Origin: an uncultured Francisellaceae bacterium
Lineage (GTDB): Bacteria > Pseudomonadota > Gammaproteobacteria > Francisellales > CACEW01
Length of the DNA stretch: 52,815 bases
Assembly: GCA_905612315.1 (NCBI GenBank)
Contig: CAJQSL010000012.1
Location: 1-52,815, forward strand
Reading direction: 5' to 3'
Part shown: positions 35,113-45,054 of the stretch, piece by piece
How positions within the stretch are numbered: the stretch's first letter is position 1
Layout: each line of letters begins with the position of its first letter
Notes under the pieces: generated by a model
The model's database searches: none
The model's input: the letters and a program-made list of their open reading frames with translations, nothing else
What the model was told of the DNA's origin: nothing
Translations under genes and position numbers: made by a program

Positions 35113-36393
35113 ATGTCATTTGAAACACTTGGCCTATCAGCTCAATTATTACGCTCTATTAATGAAAAGGGATATAAAGACCCTACCTCAGTCCAATTGC
35201 AAGCAATTCCCCCTATTCTAAAAGGAAAAGATGCTGTAGTCAGTGCGCAAACAGGAACCGGGAAAACAGCCGCTTTCACCCTACCAATATTACAACGACT
35301 TTCTAAGCTTCCCATAAAAAACAATGCTAATAAAAGATCCATATATGCATTGGTCTTAACACCTACACGTGAGCTAGCCGCACAGGTGTTCGATAATGTT
35401 CAAATGTACGGAAAACACCTACCGTTCAAATCAGCAAAAGTGTTTGGCGGAGTTAATATTAATCCGCAAATCAATCAACTACGATCTGGCATAGACATAT
35501 TAATTGCTACACCCGGTCGTTTGCTTGATCTAATCCAGCAAGGCTTTGTAGATCTATCTAAAGTTGAAATGTTCGTGTTAGACGAAGCTGACCGTATGCT
35601 GGACATGGGGTTTATTCGTGATATCCGTAGAATCATAAACCTACTGCCAGAACGTCGACAAAATTTATTATTTTCGGCGACCTTCTCAAAAGAAATCAAA
35701 GTCTTAGCTGATAAGCTTTTATCATCACCTGCCCGCATTGAGGTCGCACGCTCTACCACAACGGCAGAACAAATTACGCAAGTTATTTATCCCGTTGACC
35801 AATTGCGTAAACGTGAATTATTATCCTTCATGATTGGCTCAAAAAACTGGAAACAAGTATTGGTGTTTACACGCACCAAGCATGGTGCCAATCGCTTAAC
35901 GAAACAATTAGAAACTGATGGACTAACCGCTGCGGCCATTCATGGTAACAAATCACAAGCAGCACGCACCCGCGCACTAGCGGATTTTAAAGCCGGAAAG
36001 ATACGTGTACTTGTGGCCACTGATATTGCTGCCCGAGGACTGGATATTGCTAAACTGCCTCACGTTGTTAATTTTGAATTACCTAATGTACCTGAAGATT
36101 ATGTCCATCGAATAGGTCGTACTGGTCGGGCCAGTCATCATGGCTTAGCCATTTCATTAGTATGCGCCGATGAACACAAGCTACTCAAGGACATTGAAAA
36201 GTTGCTGCGATATAAAATTCCTCAGGAAATAATTCCTGGTTATGAGCCGAATCCAGCCCTCAAGCCAGAGCCAGTTCAAATGCAACGTCCTAAGTATCGT
36301 GACAATCTGAAACGAGCCCCAAGAAAACAACAAACGCGTTATGGTGAGCCATCGGCTAAGCGAAAATCAGTCCAAAGCCGTCGAAAACCATAA
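35113..36393 (+). CDS. rhlE: RhlE-type DEAD-box RNA helicase
   Basis: 426 residues, with AAGGAAG before the ATG. Q motif ([16 protein letters not shown]), motif [16 protein letters not shown] ([16 protein letters not shown]), SAT (LFSATFS), [11 protein letters not shown] and [10 protein letters not shown] basic, Arg/Lys-rich tail after residue about 385 is typical of RhlE. Role in ribosome assembly or RNA turnover in the cold. GC-richer than the surrounding genome and followed by a yaiI-family gene of similar composition, so the pair probably arrived together. Confidence 0.9.
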   Translation: MSFETLGLSAQLLRSINEKGYKDPTSVQLQAIPPILKGKDAVVSAQTGTGKTAAFTLPILQRLSKLPIKNNANKRSIYALVLTPTRELAAQVFDNVQMYGKHLPFKSAKVFGGVNINPQINQLRSGIDILIATPGRLLDLIQQGFVDLSKVEMFVLDEADRMLDMGFIRDIRRIINLLPERRQNLLFSATFSKEIKVLADKLLSSPARIEVARSTTTAEQITQVIYPVDQLRKRELLSFMIGSKNWKQVLVFTRTKHGANRLTKQLETDGLTAAAIHGNKSQAARTRALADFKAGKIRVLVATDIAARGLDIAKLPHVVNFELPNVPEDYVHRIGRTGRASHHGLAISLVCADEHKLLKDIEKLLRYKIPQEIIPGYEPNPALKPEPVQMQRPKYRDNLKRAPRKQQTRYGEPSAKRKSVQSRRKP

Positions 36394-36410
36394 TTACATA
36401 AGAGTATTAT

Positions 36411-36875
36411 ATGCGCATATTTGTTGATGCAGACGCTTGCCCAAAAGTCATTAAAGAAATTTTATTTCGTGCCGCTATCCGCGCAGAAATCAAGCTCATT
36501 CTAGTAGCAAATCAACGCTTAGAGACTCCGCGCTCCCCATTTATCAGTATGCAACAAGTTGCTGCTGGCTTTGATGTCGCAGATAATGAAATTGTTCTGC
36601 AATTAACCCCGGGAGACTTAGTAGTTACGGCTGATATCCCTCTTGCCGATGCGGTCATTGAAAAAGGCGGACTTGCGCTAAACCCAAGAGGTCAGCTTTA
36701 CACCGCAAAAAATATCAAAGAACGCCTAAGCACACGAAATATAATGTCGGAGCTCAGAGATGCCGGAATCGTAACCGGCGGACCAAGCGTGCTACATAAG
36801 CGTGACCGTCAGGCCTTTGCAAATCAGCTGGATAGACTTATTGCAAAATGGAAATCTTTGCCAAAAGATAAGTGA
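36411..36875 (+). CDS. UPF0178 family protein (YaiI/YqxD)
   Basis: 154 residues. [18 protein letters not shown] is the family start; [19 protein letters not shown] and [14 protein letters not shown] follow, and the end has [15 protein letters not shown]. The conserved Asp residues suggest a PIN-like metal-dependent nuclease fold; function unknown. Seventeen bp after rhlE and of the same GC-rich type. Confidence 0.9.
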   Translation: MRIFVDADACPKVIKEILFRAAIRAEIKLILVANQRLETPRSPFISMQQVAAGFDVADNEIVLQLTPGDLVVTADIPLADAVIEKGGLALNPRGQLYTAKNIKERLSTRNIMSELRDAGIVTGGPSVLHKRDRQAFANQLDRLIAKWKSLPKDK

Positions 36876-36999
36876 TTTTCTAAAGCTCGATTACAAAAAG
36901 CGACTACAAAAAGCGACATCGGCTGCAACTTTAGTTGTAAAATAATTTACTCTCAATTTCTCCTCTCCCTTTTATCTGAATTTCCATTAACTATATTTT
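36876..36999. other. intergenic, boundary of the GC-richer block
   Basis: Composition returns to AT-rich here. A short direct repeat, TACAAAAAGCGAC-type, occurs near 36890-36915. No gene seen. Confidence 0.3.
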
Positions 37000-37265
37000 T
37001 TAAACAGTTAAATCTACAAACTCTAAATTAGGATTTGGCAAGCATCTTTTAGTTTTTATATCAAAGACTGATCTATCCACATATCTTAAATCTTTACCAT
37101 ACACATGAATAGACACTGATACCTTGTTATGATCAGCAATATTCACCGTAAAATAATTTTATCTTCTTTATATCCTGATTTATTAATTATAATAATTTGC
37201 TCTATGAACTCTCTTAATTTAAATGATAGATCAGGTGCTATTTTTACATGATTAGTTTCTATCAA
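37000..37265 (-). pseudogene. small unknown gene split by a frameshift
   Basis: A TTG start at 37265 behind AAAGAGG opens a 40-codon frame (ETNHVKIAPDLSFKLREFI) that ends at TGA 37143-37145. A second frame overlaps it at GTGA and continues for 48 codons (NIADHNKVSVSIHVYGKDL, RCLPNPNLEFVDLTV). Adding one base near 37146 fuses them into one protein of about 89 residues. Either a one-base deletion or two coupled mini-genes; no family recognised. Confidence 0.45.
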
Positions 37266-37435
37266 AACAACCTCTTTATAATTTTTTACTTAATATAATT
37301 TATTTAATTGTAGCACTTAAATTATTTTAGGATGACGTTTTATTGCGCCGTACTAATTATAAAATAATGTAGACAGTTTCTTCGCACCCAACCTATACTG
37401 AATTTAATATCACAAATTTATTATAAAGAGGCTTT

Positions 37436-38401
37436 ATGAAATTCATTAATCAATATCCAACGGCAACTGCAGGTTTAGCACTTGGTTTAAGTACAGCGCT
37501 ATGGGTTTGGTCGTTATTAGAAATTCCAACTGTAGCAACTAATATTTTATTGATAATAGCATTCGTTGTTGCATTAGCATTAATTTTACCAATTCTAATT
37601 AGATTTTCTAGACACCCTGGCATGCTATATACCGAGCTAAAAGACCCTACAGTTGGTTCTGTGGCGCCAACTCTCACTTTAACTTTAATGATTTTAGCTT
37701 ATTTCATAAGTAAAATTAGCACTGTTGTTGGCAGTATTATTTGGATTATTGCCATAATTGCCCACTTTTGCTTTTTCTTAACATTCGCTTATCAACGCAT
37801 TAAAACCAGCCAATGTTTTCAATCACACATTTTGCCTAGCTGGTTTATACCTACAACAGGCATGATTGTTGCTTGCATTACCCAACCAAGCCCTGTTTTT
37901 AGGCCTTTATCTGAAATTATTTTTATATTTGGTACTGTTTGTTACGTTATCTTAATGCCCTTAGTTTTGTATCGTCTTTGCCTAGGCATTCCATTAAAAG
38001 AAGGACATAAAGCCACTTTAGCTCTTCTTACCACCCCTTCAAACCTAATTTTAGCTGGAGCTCTTGTTTTATTCCCGCATACAAATCCCCTATTTGGTGT
38101 GGGGTTATTTGGCATTTCTTGCTTAACTAGTTTAAGTGTTTATGTGATGTTAGTAACCTTGCTACGCATGCCATTTACCCCGGCTTACGCAGCATTCACT
38201 TTCCCGTTAGCTGTTGCTGCAGAGGCTACTTTGGATTTTAGCCATTGGGCATTGCAATTTAAGCCATTAGCACCCTACTCTCACGAGCTACATATTTTAG
38301 GCCTTGTCCAATTAGTTATTGCAAGCTTGGTAATTATTTATGTAGGGTTTCACTTTATACGCTTTTTTAACACATCTCTAAAGGCAAAAGATGTAGGATG
38401 A
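37436..38401 (+). CDS. TDT-family (TehA/SLAC1-like) inner-membrane transporter
   Basis: 321 residues with about ten transmembrane segments, the TDT layout. TATAGLALGLSTALWVW and the FSRHPGMLYTELKDP loop, plus FTPAYAAFTFPLAVAAEAT, are family-like. Relatives move tellurite, dicarboxylates, sulfite or anions; the substrate here is unknown. A sulfite-type role would be of interest given the sulfite-oxidase homologue, but the genes are 8 kb apart. AAAGAGG ribosome site. Confidence 0.85.
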   Translation: MKFINQYPTATAGLALGLSTALWVWSLLEIPTVATNILLIIAFVVALALILPILIRFSRHPGMLYTELKDPTVGSVAPTLTLTLMILAYFISKISTVVGSIIWIIAIIAHFCFFLTFAYQRIKTSQCFQSHILPSWFIPTTGMIVACITQPSPVFRPLSEIIFIFGTVCYVILMPLVLYRLCLGIPLKEGHKATLALLTTPSNLILAGALVLFPHTNPLFGVGLFGISCLTSLSVYVMLVTLLRMPFTPAYAAFTFPLAVAAEATLDFSHWALQFKPLAPYSHELHILGLVQLVIASLVIIYVGFHFIRFFNTSLKAKDVG

Positions 38402-38450
38402 TTTTTCAAAACATTCTAACTTCTTACTATTAACCTTAAATCACACTTTT

Positions 38451-38490
38451 TCATATTTTTTCATATTTTTTCATATTTTTTCATATTTTT
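38451..38490. repeat. 10 bp tandem repeat
   Basis: Four units of TCATATTTTT between the TDT transporter and the DUF192 gene. The last unit supplies the stop codon and final codons of the DUF192 gene. Confidence 0.8.
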
Positions 38491-38987
38491 TTAAACTTAA
38501 GCTCATCGCCTACTTTAACATTATTTTTCTTAAACCATCCTTGATTCATCTCGACGACATACATAACCGGAGTACTTGCACAGTGACTCTTTAACAATTT
38601 AGGTATCATTTGTTTTATTTGCTTTATCTTAAAATTTTTATCTATAAACGCCACATCTAAAGGAATAAGAGTATTTTTCATCCACATACAATATTTACGG
38701 CTTTTGTCCCAAGAAAATAACATCCCATGATTATCGAGAAGTTTTTCTCGAAACATTAGCCCTAACCTTTTTTCCTCTCTATTTTGTGGGATTTCAAGAC
38801 AAACTTCTTCAGATCCAATCTTAAAAATTTTACATTTATTATTTGAATTAGAGCCAAATGCCACATAATAATTAAAAATTAATAATATAGATAACAATAT
38901 GCATATCAAAGCCTTAAGTAATAAGGCTGATTTTAATTTATGACTTAACATATTAAAACATCGCATAACACCAACTGTATATAACAT
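38481..38987 (-). CDS. DUF192 exported protein
   Basis: 168 residues from the first ATG; ATGs at codons 8 and 13 are alternatives, and codon 13 (LSHKLKSALLLKALI) gives a normal signal anchor. DUF192 core: LGLMFREKLLDNHGMLF, CMWMKNTLIPLDVAFID, then PVMYVVEMNQGWF. Function unknown. A 9 bp inverted repeat (TAACATTAA/TTAATGTTA, 38982-39010) overlaps its start. Its last codons (FKKI) lie in the tandem repeat. Confidence 0.82.
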   Translation of the reverse strand: MLYTVGVMRCFNMLSHKLKSALLLKALICILLSILLIFNYYVAFGSNSNNKCKIFKIGSEEVCLEIPQNREEKRLGLMFREKLLDNHGMLFSWDKSRKYCMWMKNTLIPLDVAFIDKNFKIKQIKQMIPKLLKSHCASTPVMYVVEMNQGWFKKNNVKVGDELKFKKI

Positions 38988-39138
38988 TAACTTATAATTA
39001 CTTAATGTTATGGTAGCAGATTTACAATAAAAACTTAGCTGTGCATAATTTTATTATAAATATATAGAAATATAAGAAAGATGATCTATTATTATTAAAA
39101 TTCAACTAATTTTTTATTTATAATTTTCTGGAGAAAAA

Positions 39139-39300
39139 ATGCCATTAAACTTAATTTTATTCGTATTCTTAGGATGCATAGCACTGATAGCATGGTTTAA
39201 AGGGAGAAAAGTAAGTTTATATTTATTTGCTATTTTTTTGATATTGTATGCATTTACTTTTTATCACCATATGACAGATAAATTACCAATATCATTATAA
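39139..39300 (+). CDS. DUF5993 small membrane protein
   Basis: 53 residues with CTGGAG before the ATG. Two hydrophobic segments (LILFVFLGCIALIAW and LYLFAIFLILYAFTF) and the ending HHMTDKLPISL are typical of DUF5993 proteins, which usually sit beside DsbB-like genes, as here. A role in disulfide formation is suggested only by context. Confidence 0.8.
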   Translation: MPLNLILFVFLGCIALIAWFKGRKVSLYLFAIFLILYAFTFYHHMTDKLPISL

Positions 39301-39333
39301 TTATAATCAGAGAATGTATAGAGGATGCAAATA

Positions 39334-39903
39334 ATGAGCTCAAATAAAAACACTTTTTTCAAAGTATTAAATGTAATCGATGTGATAGGTATAGTCTTTA
39401 TCTTAATTGTAGCTTTTGGTTTTCAGTTTTATCTTAAAGAGCTGCCGTGCCCACTTTGTCTATTACAAAGAGTTGGCCTAATTGCTATGGCATTTGGTTT
39501 TTTATTAAATATTAGGTACTCAATAAGACCTAGCCACTATGCTATATCATTATTATCAGCTGTTTTAACATCTTTTGTATCTTTACGACAAATACTCTTA
39601 CATATAGCCCCAGGAGATCCAGGCTATGGATCTATGGTCCTAGGCTTACACATGTATACATGGCTATTTATAATTTGTATGCTGACAATTATATATATCG
39701 CAATAGTTATGAGTTCTGACATTCAATATAAAATTAATAAAGATTCTGAAAAACATACCGTATATAAAAGTAAATTCTTAAACACCTTAAGCCATATAGC
39801 CTTCGCCTTATTTTTAGCCATAATTGTTGCGAATATAGCATCTCTAATAACTGAATGTGGTTTTACTAGTTGTCCGGACAATCCTGTAAGCTACAAAGTT
39901 TGA
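39334..39903 (+). CDS. dsbB: DsbB-family disulfide bond formation protein
   Basis: 189 residues from ATG 39334, chosen because AGAGGA is nine bases upstream; ATG 39325 would overlap that site. Four to five transmembrane segments. The quinone-linked CxxC is LPCPLCLLQRVG. The loop APGDPGYGSMVLGLHMYTW lacks the second Cys pair of E. coli DsbB; a pair near the C-terminus (CGFTSC) may replace it. Expected to reoxidise a DsbA-like partner. Follows the DUF5993 gene by 33 bp. Confidence 0.88.
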   Translation: MSSNKNTFFKVLNVIDVIGIVFILIVAFGFQFYLKELPCPLCLLQRVGLIAMAFGFLLNIRYSIRPSHYAISLLSAVLTSFVSLRQILLHIAPGDPGYGSMVLGLHMYTWLFIICMLTIIYIAIVMSSDIQYKINKDSEKHTVYKSKFLNTLSHIAFALFLAIIVANIASLITECGFTSCPDNPVSYKV

Positions 39904-39908
39904 TATTA

Positions 39909-39996
39909 TATAGACAAACAAAATCAAAACACCGACCGCCGTCGTTGCCAGCCGGCTTTGCTGCGTGGATATGCCTACCTAAACCTTTTGTCTATA
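39909..39996. repeat. MITE-like element with 10 bp perfect inverted ends
   Basis: TATAGACAAA (39909-39918) and TTTGTCTATA (39987-39996) are exact inverted ends of an 88 bp element. The interior holds GCCGTCGTTGCCAGCC and GCTTTGCTGCGTGG. Same ends as the copy at 18460. Confidence 0.75.
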
Positions 39997-40019
39997 GTGA
40001 GCCCCTAGACTTGGAATAG

Positions 40020-40130
40020 TTTTAAAAAAAACATTCCCGACAGCCGTCGTTGCGAGACTACGTCGAAGCAATCTCGTGCAAAGCACGTATCTATTTGTAA
40101 AAATCGATAAATTGAAATGGTTTGCCTATA
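40020..40130. repeat. second MITE-like copy, partial left end
   Basis: CAGCCGTCGTTGCGAGACTA and GTCGAAGCAATCTCGTGC, then TTTGTAAAAATCGATAAATT as in the copy at 18541-18560, and an end TTTGCCTATA at 40121-40130. The left end is not clear; with 39909-39996 it may be a tandem or nested pair. Confidence 0.65.
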
Positions 40131-40137
40131 AACTATC

Positions 40138-41247
40138 TTATCTCAATGCCAAAAATATATTTCTAATAGTATCTGTTTTTTTAGGATCTAAACTTGCGGC
40201 ATGTTTTAATAACTCACTCATTTGAGATAACTTCAAAGATTTATCCATAACTCCATTATAAATATTTAATATACCCGAGAGCTCTGGCATATTAATTTTA
40301 TTAAAATAATTAATTTTATTTAAATTACTCCAAGCTACTAAAGCCTCATAAACCATATGCAAACCTTTTATTTTCGCATCAATACTGTGGCCGGCAATAT
40401 GTGGTGTCGCAATTTTAGAGGCCAAGACTAATTCTTGTGATATTTCCGGCTCATTACGCCATACATCTAAGCAACAGATTATATTTTTTGCATATTTTAA
40501 TAAATCAGCCTCATTTATAATCTCCCCCCTTGAAGCATTTAACAAAATAGTCCCTGGCTTTAATTTTTGAATAAAGCTTTTTTTTATCATGCTTTCACTT
40601 GCTTTAGCGCCATAATCTAATTTATAAGTTAACGAGCAATGCATAGATATTATATTACAAGAGGCAAGTTCATCTAATTCATTAGCAAATAAATATTCTC
40701 TTTTATCAATAATTTGATTACCAGTTTTATTAATAAAAGGATCATAAATCATAACTTTAAATCCCAATGCATAAAATAAATCTGCCACTTTGGAGCCGAC
40801 ATGGCCATATCCTATAACCCCAGCTAATTTATTAACTTTAGGCTTACAGCTATCTATAGCTAAATCTATAGCTAAATCAAAACTTAAAACCTTTAGCTCA
40901 ATTAAAACTGCTAAAACATAATCTCTTACAGAATCGGCATTACAACCTTTTGCACAAAACACCTCAACTCCTTGGTTTTCAAGCCAGGCTATATCTAAAT
41001 GATCCTCTCCCGACACGCTAGAGCCAATAAACCCCGGTAAATTTACCGCCACATCTTTTTTAAACTTAACTTTTGATCGAATAATAAAAATATCTGTTTT
41101 AGATATAGTAAAATCTTTTTGCCCATTGATTATTTTTTGCAAATCAATCGCAGGCAGCACTATAAGCTCTATATTATTATTTTTAGAAAAATAATGCTCA
41201 TAGCCAATAACACTATCATCTATAAAAATTCTATATTTAGGGTTCAT
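40138..41247 (-). CDS. pdxB: erythronate-4-phosphate dehydrogenase
   Basis: 369 residues. Second step of the DXP-dependent pathway to pyridoxal phosphate. Rossmann motif GVIGYGHVGSKVADLF (about 132), RGEIINEADLL with the catalytic Arg region, and TPHIAGHSIDAKIKG with the catalytic His. The PdxB-specific C-terminal dimerisation domain is present but diverged. Ends right beside the repeat pair. Confidence 0.9.
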   Translation of the reverse strand: MNPKYRIFIDDSVIGYEHYFSKNNNIELIVLPAIDLQKIINGQKDFTISKTDIFIIRSKVKFKKDVAVNLPGFIGSSVSGEDHLDIAWLENQGVEVFCAKGCNADSVRDYVLAVLIELKVLSFDLAIDLAIDSCKPKVNKLAGVIGYGHVGSKVADLFYALGFKVMIYDPFINKTGNQIIDKREYLFANELDELASCNIISMHCSLTYKLDYGAKASESMIKKSFIQKLKPGTILLNASRGEIINEADLLKYAKNIICCLDVWRNEPEISQELVLASKIATPHIAGHSIDAKIKGLHMVYEALVAWSNLNKINYFNKINMPELSGILNIYNGVMDKSLKLSQMSELLKHAASLDPKKTDTIRNIFLALR

Positions 41248-41440
41248 TTTTTTTTGGCCTATTTACTATTTTATATTTACTTGCTGATCTTTTAAATTTT
41301 ATTTAAAGACACTTATTTCCAATAAAAAAACCTGACATTATTATTGCATACAGGCTCCCCGAATTGTTACAATGTTTTAACAAATAATGCCATATAAAAC
41401 ATATCGTTTATTTATACACAAGATTAAGGATAATTTTATC

Positions 41441-43129
41441 ATGTTAAAAAAAGTTTTTATATATACACTTTTAGCAACTAGCTTTACTTCTACATCCAAT
41501 GCTAATGTAACCATCATTAATAATGGAAATAATCCAGTTTTATGGGGTAATGTGGGAAAAGTTACAAATTTAATATCAGCTATATCTCCCAATAATACAA
41601 ATAATAAAAACATATGGGATGGAGAATATATAATAAAAGATAAGTTTAATCCAGATAGGTATTGTAGCTTCCAGGTAGATAATGGCAAAATTAAAAAATC
41701 AAGTTTAAATAACTTACAAGGGCATAAACCACAATATAATAAACGCCCCCTTGGCTCAAACCTTCCCAGGAAATTAACGCTATTTAGCTGTGATATATCT
41801 TCCGACGATCAAACCATTACCATAAACCCACCTACAAACCCTAGAGTTACAGGGTATGTTGAACTTAATGATTATCATATAAACATTGTAAACAAATACT
41901 TAAAGCCTGATTACCTTTCACTTTCCTCTACAAAAAACTCTTTAGATGAAAACAAAACACTTTTTGATATTGCTACTATATTTGCAGCTAATTTTGCAAC
42001 CTCTTCAAGTGAAAAAGCTGGTTGCGGTATACCAGGCAACACCAGCCCTTATAAACATTGTGATTGCGCACCTAGTGGTAACCCATGCATTGGATTTAAT
42101 AGTAAGGTATATGAGCAATTAACTACAAATATATCTGAAGTAAAATCAGTTCAGCAAAATGGAATACCTGTACTACTTGGAGTTTTAGGTGGTCATGAAA
42201 ATGCTGGATGGAGCTGTTTTAATTCAGAAGATGACGCGAAGCCCTTTGCTGAAATGTTAGTAACTATTATTAATAAATATAACCTAGACGGTGTTGCTAT
42301 AGATGATGAGTACTCAAATTGTGGAGACCCAAAGAATCTACAATATGCTGCTATGGCTATAAAAAATAATAATAAATGGCATGGAAGAATACTTACAAAA
42401 GCACTTGAATATAGTAAATCAGATCAGTATTTTAATAATACAATGTTAGGAAACTACCTAGACTTTGGATCTGAAATGACCTATACGAACACCAACGACA
42501 ATACGCCGGCACGCAATGATTCTAGGTTTTACGGATACTCCACGCCAAAATACCTTGCACCAAATCAAATTCAAATTGGTATTACTGAACCAAGCTATCA
42601 AGATATAGATTACGGCGCCGCTGGGCAAACTGATTTCTGGAAATGGTTTAATACTCTCAAAAATAATGGTGGAATAATGTTATATAACATTGGTTCATGC
42701 TCGCAGGGCATGACTCCATATTATCAATCAGGGCCTATAACTGTTACATGTAATGGAAATGATTGCGCAAATTCCTTTATTCAATTTGATAATGAAAGAG
42801 GCCCAGGAGCTTCTTGGAATCTAAGTAAAAGCTTTCAAATACCAACACCAAATTTTATAGCAGCACAAATTAAAGCGGATATCTACAGGTATACGCTTAA
42901 CGAATATGCTTCAAATGATTCTATCGAAAAATTAATAAAACAGAACACCCCTTACCACCCTGATTATAAGCTAGTTCTGAATATTAACGGACATGATATT
43001 ACTAACCCTCAATATGGCATACAGGTCTCAAGTGATGGTAGTCAAGTTGCAAATAAAATAGCTTTTGATTTAAATGAATTTCCATACAAAGTAAATATAT
43101 CAGGCTTTAACATTTGCTCAACCACTTAA
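41441..43129 (+). CDS. secreted GH18 protein, endo-beta-N-acetylglucosaminidase (EndoH)-like
   Basis: 562 residues from ATG 41441, which has AAGGA ten bases upstream and starts a good signal peptide (LKKVFIYTLLATSF, cut near SNA-N). The GH18 motif is YNLDGVAIDDEYS (about residue 280), close to the EndoH/EndoF form DGVDFDDEY; the catalytic Glu and the Asp two before it are kept, while one upstream Asp is Ala. VLLGVLGGHENAGWSC and FWKWFNTLKNNGGIMLYNIG match the barrel strands. It could trim N-glycans or chitin-like polymers. Several Cys residues suit a periplasmic or secreted protein. The C-terminal 90 residues are unassigned. Confidence 0.75.
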   Translation: MLKKVFIYTLLATSFTSTSNANVTIINNGNNPVLWGNVGKVTNLISAISPNNTNNKNIWDGEYIIKDKFNPDRYCSFQVDNGKIKKSSLNNLQGHKPQYNKRPLGSNLPRKLTLFSCDISSDDQTITINPPTNPRVTGYVELNDYHINIVNKYLKPDYLSLSSTKNSLDENKTLFDIATIFAANFATSSSEKAGCGIPGNTSPYKHCDCAPSGNPCIGFNSKVYEQLTTNISEVKSVQQNGIPVLLGVLGGHENAGWSCFNSEDDAKPFAEMLVTIINKYNLDGVAIDDEYSNCGDPKNLQYAAMAIKNNNKWHGRILTKALEYSKSDQYFNNTMLGNYLDFGSEMTYTNTNDNTPARNDSRFYGYSTPKYLAPNQIQIGITEPSYQDIDYGAAGQTDFWKWFNTLKNNGGIMLYNIGSCSQGMTPYYQSGPITVTCNGNDCANSFIQFDNERGPGASWNLSKSFQIPTPNFIAAQIKADIYRYTLNEYASNDSIEKLIKQNTPYHPDYKLVLNINGHDITNPQYGIQVSSDGSQVANKIAFDLNEFPYKVNISGFNICSTT

Positions 43130-43135
43130 AAAGGC

Positions 43136-43720
43136 TTATGAAATTGAACTTAAAGCATCCAAATAACACCCAACTTCTTCAGCCTGCACCCGAGCCTTTA
43201 AGCTATTTGCATCATCATTTTCTAAAACAGGCACTTTACGCTGCGCTAACACCGGCCCACAATCAACATCCTCAGTCACCCAATGCACTGAGCAGCCAGT
43301 TTCCGTATCATTATTATCTAACACTGCTTGATGCACGCTTAAATCCATTAAGCCTTGATATTTTGGTAATAATGATGGATGAATATTTAAAACTTTTTTA
43401 TGCCATCTTCTACAAAAATCAGCTGATAGTATTCGCATAAAGCCAACTAATAATATCAAATCAATATTATTATCTTCTAAGATTTGAGTTAATTTGGCAT
43501 CATAAACTTCGCGATCTAACTTATTAACTCCTTTAGACAAACATACCTCATTTTTAATACCTAAGTTTTTTGCTTTATCTAAAATACCAGCTTGTGCTTT
43601 ATTGGAAATAATCAAAGATAAATCAAAATTTACACTAGATTTTAGCTTTAAATCCTTTAAACCTTCTGCAAGCTTCGGGACAATACTGCCATTAGTAGAA
43701 CCTAAAATCGCTATTCTCAT
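43136..43720 (-). CDS. purN: phosphoribosylglycinamide formyltransferase
   Basis: 194 residues, a little short. Third step of purine synthesis, using 10-formyl-THF. ILGSTNGSIVPKL binds phosphate; FMRILSADFCRRW, NIHPSLLPKYQG with the catalytic His, and DVDCGPVLAQ with the catalytic Asp are present. It lies two bases after purD in the same direction. The catalytic Asn is not seen in its usual form near FMRIL and should be checked by alignment. Confidence 0.92.
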   Translation of the reverse strand: MRIAILGSTNGSIVPKLAEGLKDLKLKSSVNFDLSLIISNKAQAGILDKAKNLGIKNEVCLSKGVNKLDREVYDAKLTQILEDNNIDLILLVGFMRILSADFCRRWHKKVLNIHPSLLPKYQGLMDLSVHQAVLDNNDTETGCSVHWVTEDVDCGPVLAQRKVPVLENDDANSLKARVQAEEVGCYLDALSSIS

Positions 43721-43722
43721 GA

Positions 43723-45054
43723 TTATTCAAAACCTTTAACAAAATCAACTCTTTTAGATATTAAATCAGCTGTGCCTATATCCTTTCTATAGAAAATATC
43801 TCCTGAGATATGTGAGATAATTCCAACAGCTTGCGCATGCGCCTCCGGTAGATCACCCCCAACCCCTAACACACCTATTGCTCTTGAGCCTGTCATAACC
43901 CAGCTTGAGCCATCTTCATCTAAGGCAACAGCCCCAATAAATAAATTATCTCTAATTAAATCTTCAGATAAATTATTTACACTTATTGGCCCTTTTTTAG
44001 GAGAATCAGGATAACCTTTTGGAACTACATACTGGCACACCGTAGCCCTACTTTTAATTTTAATATCATCTTTTATGCTATCTAATTTTTGCTCAGCCAT
44101 AGCATGTAATAACTTAATCCAATCGGCATCTATAAGAGGAATTAGATTAATAGCTTCAGGGTCTCCGAATCTTACGTTATATTCAATTAATTTAACGCCT
44201 GATTTAGTTAGCATAAAGCCGCCATATAAAAACCCGCAGAAATTCTCTCCCACATCTTTTTGCACGACATCTATAGTTCTCTCATTTAGCCCTTGAGCCG
44301 CTTTAACATCATCTTCACTTAAAAACGGTAATAAGCCATCAACATCAGAATATGTTCCCATACCGCCGGTATTAGGCCCGGTATCGCCATCATAAGCACG
44401 CTTATGATCTTGCACCACTGGAAGATGCACAAAAGATTTGCCATCTGTAAGGCTAATTAAGGAGAACTCAACGCCTATTAGCTTCTCTTCTATTACTAAG
44501 CCTTGGCCTTTTTGAAAAATCTCATTGCAATATCTCAAGGCTTCTTCGTTTGTATCTAAATGTTCACCAAAGACTTTAACACCCTTTCCACCCATTAGGC
44601 CATCGGCTTTAACGACGTAGTTAGGATGCATGCGCTCTAATAGATCAATTAAATTGTGCTCATTATTAAAGCGTTGATATAAAGGTTGAGCATCTATATT
44701 ATGCCTATCCCATAGGTCTCGAGTAAAACCTTTAGAGCTTTCAAGCTGTGCTAAGGCTTTAGTTGGCCCAATTATTTTGATATTAATAGCTTTTAATGCA
44801 TCCATTACGCCATTAGCTAACGGTGCCTCAGGGCCACATACAGCTAGATCTATATCATATTCTTTAGCATACTCACACACTGTATTAACATCACAAATAT
44901 CGCACTCGATTAATTTATCACAGATTTGTAATATCCCTGGGTTTTTAGCAGTTGCTAGGCAAATTAAGCTAAACTCACTTTCACTTGAAGATATAGCTTT
45001 AGCAATCGCATGCTCTCTTGCGCCTGAGCCAATTAATAATATGTTACTCTTCAT
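43723..45054 (-). CDS. purD: phosphoribosylamine-glycine ligase
   Basis: 443 residues from ATG 45054 (MKSNILLIGSGAREHAIA), where GGAG lies nine bases upstream; an in-frame ATG at 45069 is less likely. Second step of purine synthesis, ATP-grasp fold. YVVKADGLMGGKGVKVF, GPNTGGMGTYSD and YNVRFGDPEA are family motifs. Overlaps the end of purF by 11 bases, so the two are translationally coupled. Confidence 0.95.
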   Translation of the reverse strand: MKSNILLIGSGAREHAIAKAISSSESEFSLICLATAKNPGILQICDKLIECDICDVNTVCEYAKEYDIDLAVCGPEAPLANGVMDALKAINIKIIGPTKALAQLESSKGFTRDLWDRHNIDAQPLYQRFNNEHNLIDLLERMHPNYVVKADGLMGGKGVKVFGEHLDTNEEALRYCNEIFQKGQGLVIEEKLIGVEFSLISLTDGKSFVHLPVVQDHKRAYDGDTGPNTGGMGTYSDVDGLLPFLSEDDVKAAQGLNERTIDVVQKDVGENFCGFLYGGFMLTKSGVKLIEYNVRFGDPEAINLIPLIDADWIKLLHAMAEQKLDSIKDDIKIKSRATVCQYVVPKGYPDSPKKGPISVNNLSEDLIRDNLFIGAVALDEDGSSWVMTGSRAIGVLGVGGDLPEAHAQAVGIISHISGDIFYRKDIGTADLISKRVDFVKGFE

